From Streptomyces sp. NBC_01476 (GTDB taxonomy: Bacteria > Actinomycetota > Actinomycetes > Streptomycetales > Streptomycetaceae): a DNA stretch of 64,000 bases. How positions within the stretch are numbered: position 1 is the first letter of the stretch; every line of letters starts with the position of its first letter. Shown piece after piece: positions 62,728 through 64,000 of this stretch. The position numbers were made by a program, and so were the translations under genes. The notes beneath the pieces are model-generated. The model made no database searches. It was not told the origin of the DNA and saw nothing but the letters and a program-made list of their open reading frames with translations. The stretch spans positions 7,023,001-7,087,000 of the forward strand of contig NZ_CP109446.1 of the NCBI RefSeq assembly GCF_036227265.1, in the 5' to 3' direction.

Positions 62728-63549
62728 ATGGCCGGCGAGGTGAGGTTCGAGCCCGATCTGTATCGGGGCACCGCCGGTTACTACGACAGGTTCCGGCTGC
62801 CCTATCCCGACGTGATGATCGCCGACCTCGCGCGCCGGACAGCCCCCTCGGGGCGCGGACGCTTGCTCGACCTGGCATGCGGCACCGGCCAGCTCGCCTT
62901 TCCGCTGCGCGGTTGGTTCGCCGACGTATGGGCTGTGGACGCCGAACCCGGCATGACCGAGGTGGTCCGTGCCAAGGCGACCGACGCCGGTGCGGCCCAG
63001 ATCCGGACGGTCACTGCCGGCGCGGAGGAATTGCGTGCCGAGCCGGAGAGCTTCGAACTGATCGTCATCGGCAATGCCTTCCACCGGCTCCGCCGCCCCC
63101 TGGTTGCCGAGCGCGCTCACACCTGGCTGAAGCCCGGTGGCTGTCTCGCGCTGTGCTGGTCCACCAGCCCGTGGGCGGGCACCCACGACTGGCAGCGGGC
63201 GCTCGACCGCCTGCTGCGCAGATGGCAGAACGATCTCGGGGCGTCCGGCCGCGTTCCGCCCGGCTGGGACCAGGCAAGGAAGCGGGACCCCGACCACGCG
63301 GTTTTGTCCCGGGCCGGGTTCGAGCCTGCCGGACGTCACGAGTTCGCTGTCGAGTACCAGTGGGCGATTGGTGAGCTCGCCGGGCACATTCGGTCGACGT
63401 CCTTCCTGCCGCCCTCGGTGCTCGCAAGCCACGCCGCCGAGTTCGATGCCGACCTCACCACCGAACTGAGCGGTCACACGGTTGACGGCCGGCTCACCGA
63501 AACGGTGAGCTTCGCTTATGAGTTGGTCCGTAAGCCAGTTCATGGGTGA
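62728..63549 (+). CDS. SAM-dependent methyltransferase (class I)
   Basis: 273 residues from the ATG at 62,728; upstream codons to 62,557 are in frame but unlike the family. YYDRFRLPYPDVMIADLA is a usual entry segment, LLDLACGTGQLAFPLRG is motif I for S-adenosylmethionine, VWAVDAEPGM carries the acidic residue of motif II, and LKPGGCLALCW is the later strand motif. The C-terminal half has the W-rich insert (SPWAGTHDWQRALDRLL) of small-molecule methyltransferases. The acceptor is unknown. The ribosome site is weak. Confidence 0.85.
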   Translation: MAGEVRFEPDLYRGTAGYYDRFRLPYPDVMIADLARRTAPSGRGRLLDLACGTGQLAFPLRGWFADVWAVDAEPGMTEVVRAKATDAGAAQIRTVTAGAEELRAEPESFELIVIGNAFHRLRRPLVAERAHTWLKPGGCLALCWSTSPWAGTHDWQRALDRLLRRWQNDLGASGRVPPGWDQARKRDPDHAVLSRAGFEPAGRHEFAVEYQWAIGELAGHIRSTSFLPPSVLASHAAEFDADLTTELSGHTVDGRLTETVSFAYELVRKPVHG

Positions 63550-63865
63550 TCGCCGGGGGACCGTAGCGGTCACCGGGCGAGCAGGCGGCCCGGAAGCCTC
63601 CCGCGCCGCCGTCGGGAAGTAGTCGGACGCTCGATGAGAGGGCCAGGTCTTCGGGAGCGTGGATGACTTGGGCGTAGATCTCGTTTCGTTCGGACAGTTC
63701 GTCGTTGTGCTGGCGTAGCCGTTTGTTGGCCGTTCTGAGGTCGTCGACTTCGGCCCGGAGGGTTTGGAAGGCGGCGGGGATTCCGTTCACGGATTCCCGG
63801 GCTTCTTCACAAACCAGTCCGTCATAGCGTCGTGCCCTCAACGGCTCCGGAGCCGTTGAGGGCAC
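63494..63865 (-). CDS. Small coiled-coil ORF, probable remnant of a mobile-element protein
   Basis: 123 residues at most. The only protein-like part is FQTLRAEVDDLRTANKRLRQ followed by HNDELSERNEIYAQVIH, a coiled coil like those in helper proteins beside transposases and integrases. The first 20 codons lie inside the 72-bp palindrome and the last 50 look non-coding and overlap the end of the methyltransferase gene. It is probably a broken gene; the real boundaries are unclear. Confidence 0.35.
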   Translation of the reverse strand: MPSTAPEPLRARRYDGLVCEEARESVNGIPAAFQTLRAEVDDLRTANKRLRQHNDELSERNEIYAQVIHAPEDLALSSSVRLLPDGGAGGFRAACSPGDRYGPPAITHELAYGPTHKRSSPFR

Positions 63866-63884
63866 GACGCTATGACGGACTGGT
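63813..63884. repeat. Perfect 72-bp palindrome
   Basis: A 36-base arm (63,813-63,848) is followed with no loop by its exact reverse complement (63,849-63,884). Symmetry stops at both ends: the next bases do not match. Two abutted inverted ends of an insertion element are the simplest explanation; a terminator or recombination site is possible. Confidence 0.85.
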
Positions 63885-63952
63885 CCTGTCGCAGCCGCGG
63901 CGCGTTCGGCGGTGGTCCTTCACACCGTCGGCCAAGACGCGTCCGGCAAGGG

Positions 63953-64000
63953 TCAGGCGTAGGTGTAGACGGCGGGGAGTGTGGTGGTGCCGGAGGCGGT
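63953..64000 (-). CDS. Possible 3' end of a gene entering from the right
   Basis: On the minus strand the last 15 codons before a TGA read TASGTTTLPAVYTYA. The reading has Streptomyces-like codon use, but 15 residues are too few to name a family. The gene would start beyond the window. Confidence 0.3.
   Translation of the reverse strand, partial: TASGTTTLPAVYTYA

Noticed and set aside
62341..63573. 410-codon minus-strand frame opposite the methyltransferase gene
   Set aside because: The plus strand carries clear SAM motifs, and the minus frame has none.

Overview
The window is a high-GC actinobacterial chromosome segment, most likely Streptomyces. The evidence is GC-rich third codon positions, GGAGG-type ribosome sites, GTG/TTG starts, and familiar Streptomyces families such as tandem-Usp proteins, a second dnaK operon with cbpM, DUF2267, PucR regulators and an IS5-type transposase relic. 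No identification was possible beyond reading the sequence.

Bases 2-37,483 form one uninterrupted reading frame that is still open at the left edge, so at least 12,493 codons of a single giant protein are present. From N to C terminus it has: a Pro/Thr/Gly-rich tail; about 1,600 residues of Ala-rich coiled coil with a period near 200 residues; a markedly lower-GC domain; Ser/Asp/Glu-rich acidic linkers; a beta-rich domain with a papain-like His/Asn signature; and a 13 kb repeat field. The repeat field holds many copies of a degenerate alpha/beta module that resembles a caspase/CHAT-type peptidase without its His and Cys. Then come 4.6 kb of beta-rich sequence, the only copy of that module with His and Cys in place, an amidoligase domain and a weak OmpA-like end. 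I read it as a very large secreted or delivered effector/toxin-like protein; from memory such proteins are labelled 'lonely Cys domain' proteins. Secretion route and target are not visible here.

Bases 37,500-44,160 are a scar zone. It holds an IS5-family transposase copy with an internal deletion and a lost 3' end, which cuts into the last 30 codons of an hsp20 gene; two tandem-Usp genes; an internally deleted and truncated aldehyde dehydrogenase; a MurF-like fragment; and a 5' fragment of an F420/NADP oxidoreductase. Intact neighbours in this zone are an F420/NADP-oxidoreductase-like gene and an SDR/epimerase gene.

Bases 44,161-59,899 are largely intact and stress-related: glutaminase, a small conserved Cys-containing protein, an MFS transporter, a DUF2267 protein, a PucR-type regulator, and then the tightly packed chain dnaK-grpE-dnaJ/cbpA-cbpM-clpB-trx-UBP zinc finger. 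After this come a fused cyclic-nucleotide-domain/thioredoxin-reductase-like flavoprotein that lacks the usual redox cysteines, and a DUF1931 histone-fold protein. Together they look like an accessory proteostasis and redox island.

Bases 60,076-64,000 carry a divergent DHA2-type drug exporter/TetR pair with an operator-like inverted repeat, a SAM-dependent methyltransferase, a small coiled-coil remnant and a perfect 72-bp palindrome. The C-terminal codons of a gene that runs off the right edge may also be present. No tRNA, rRNA or CRISPR array was seen.
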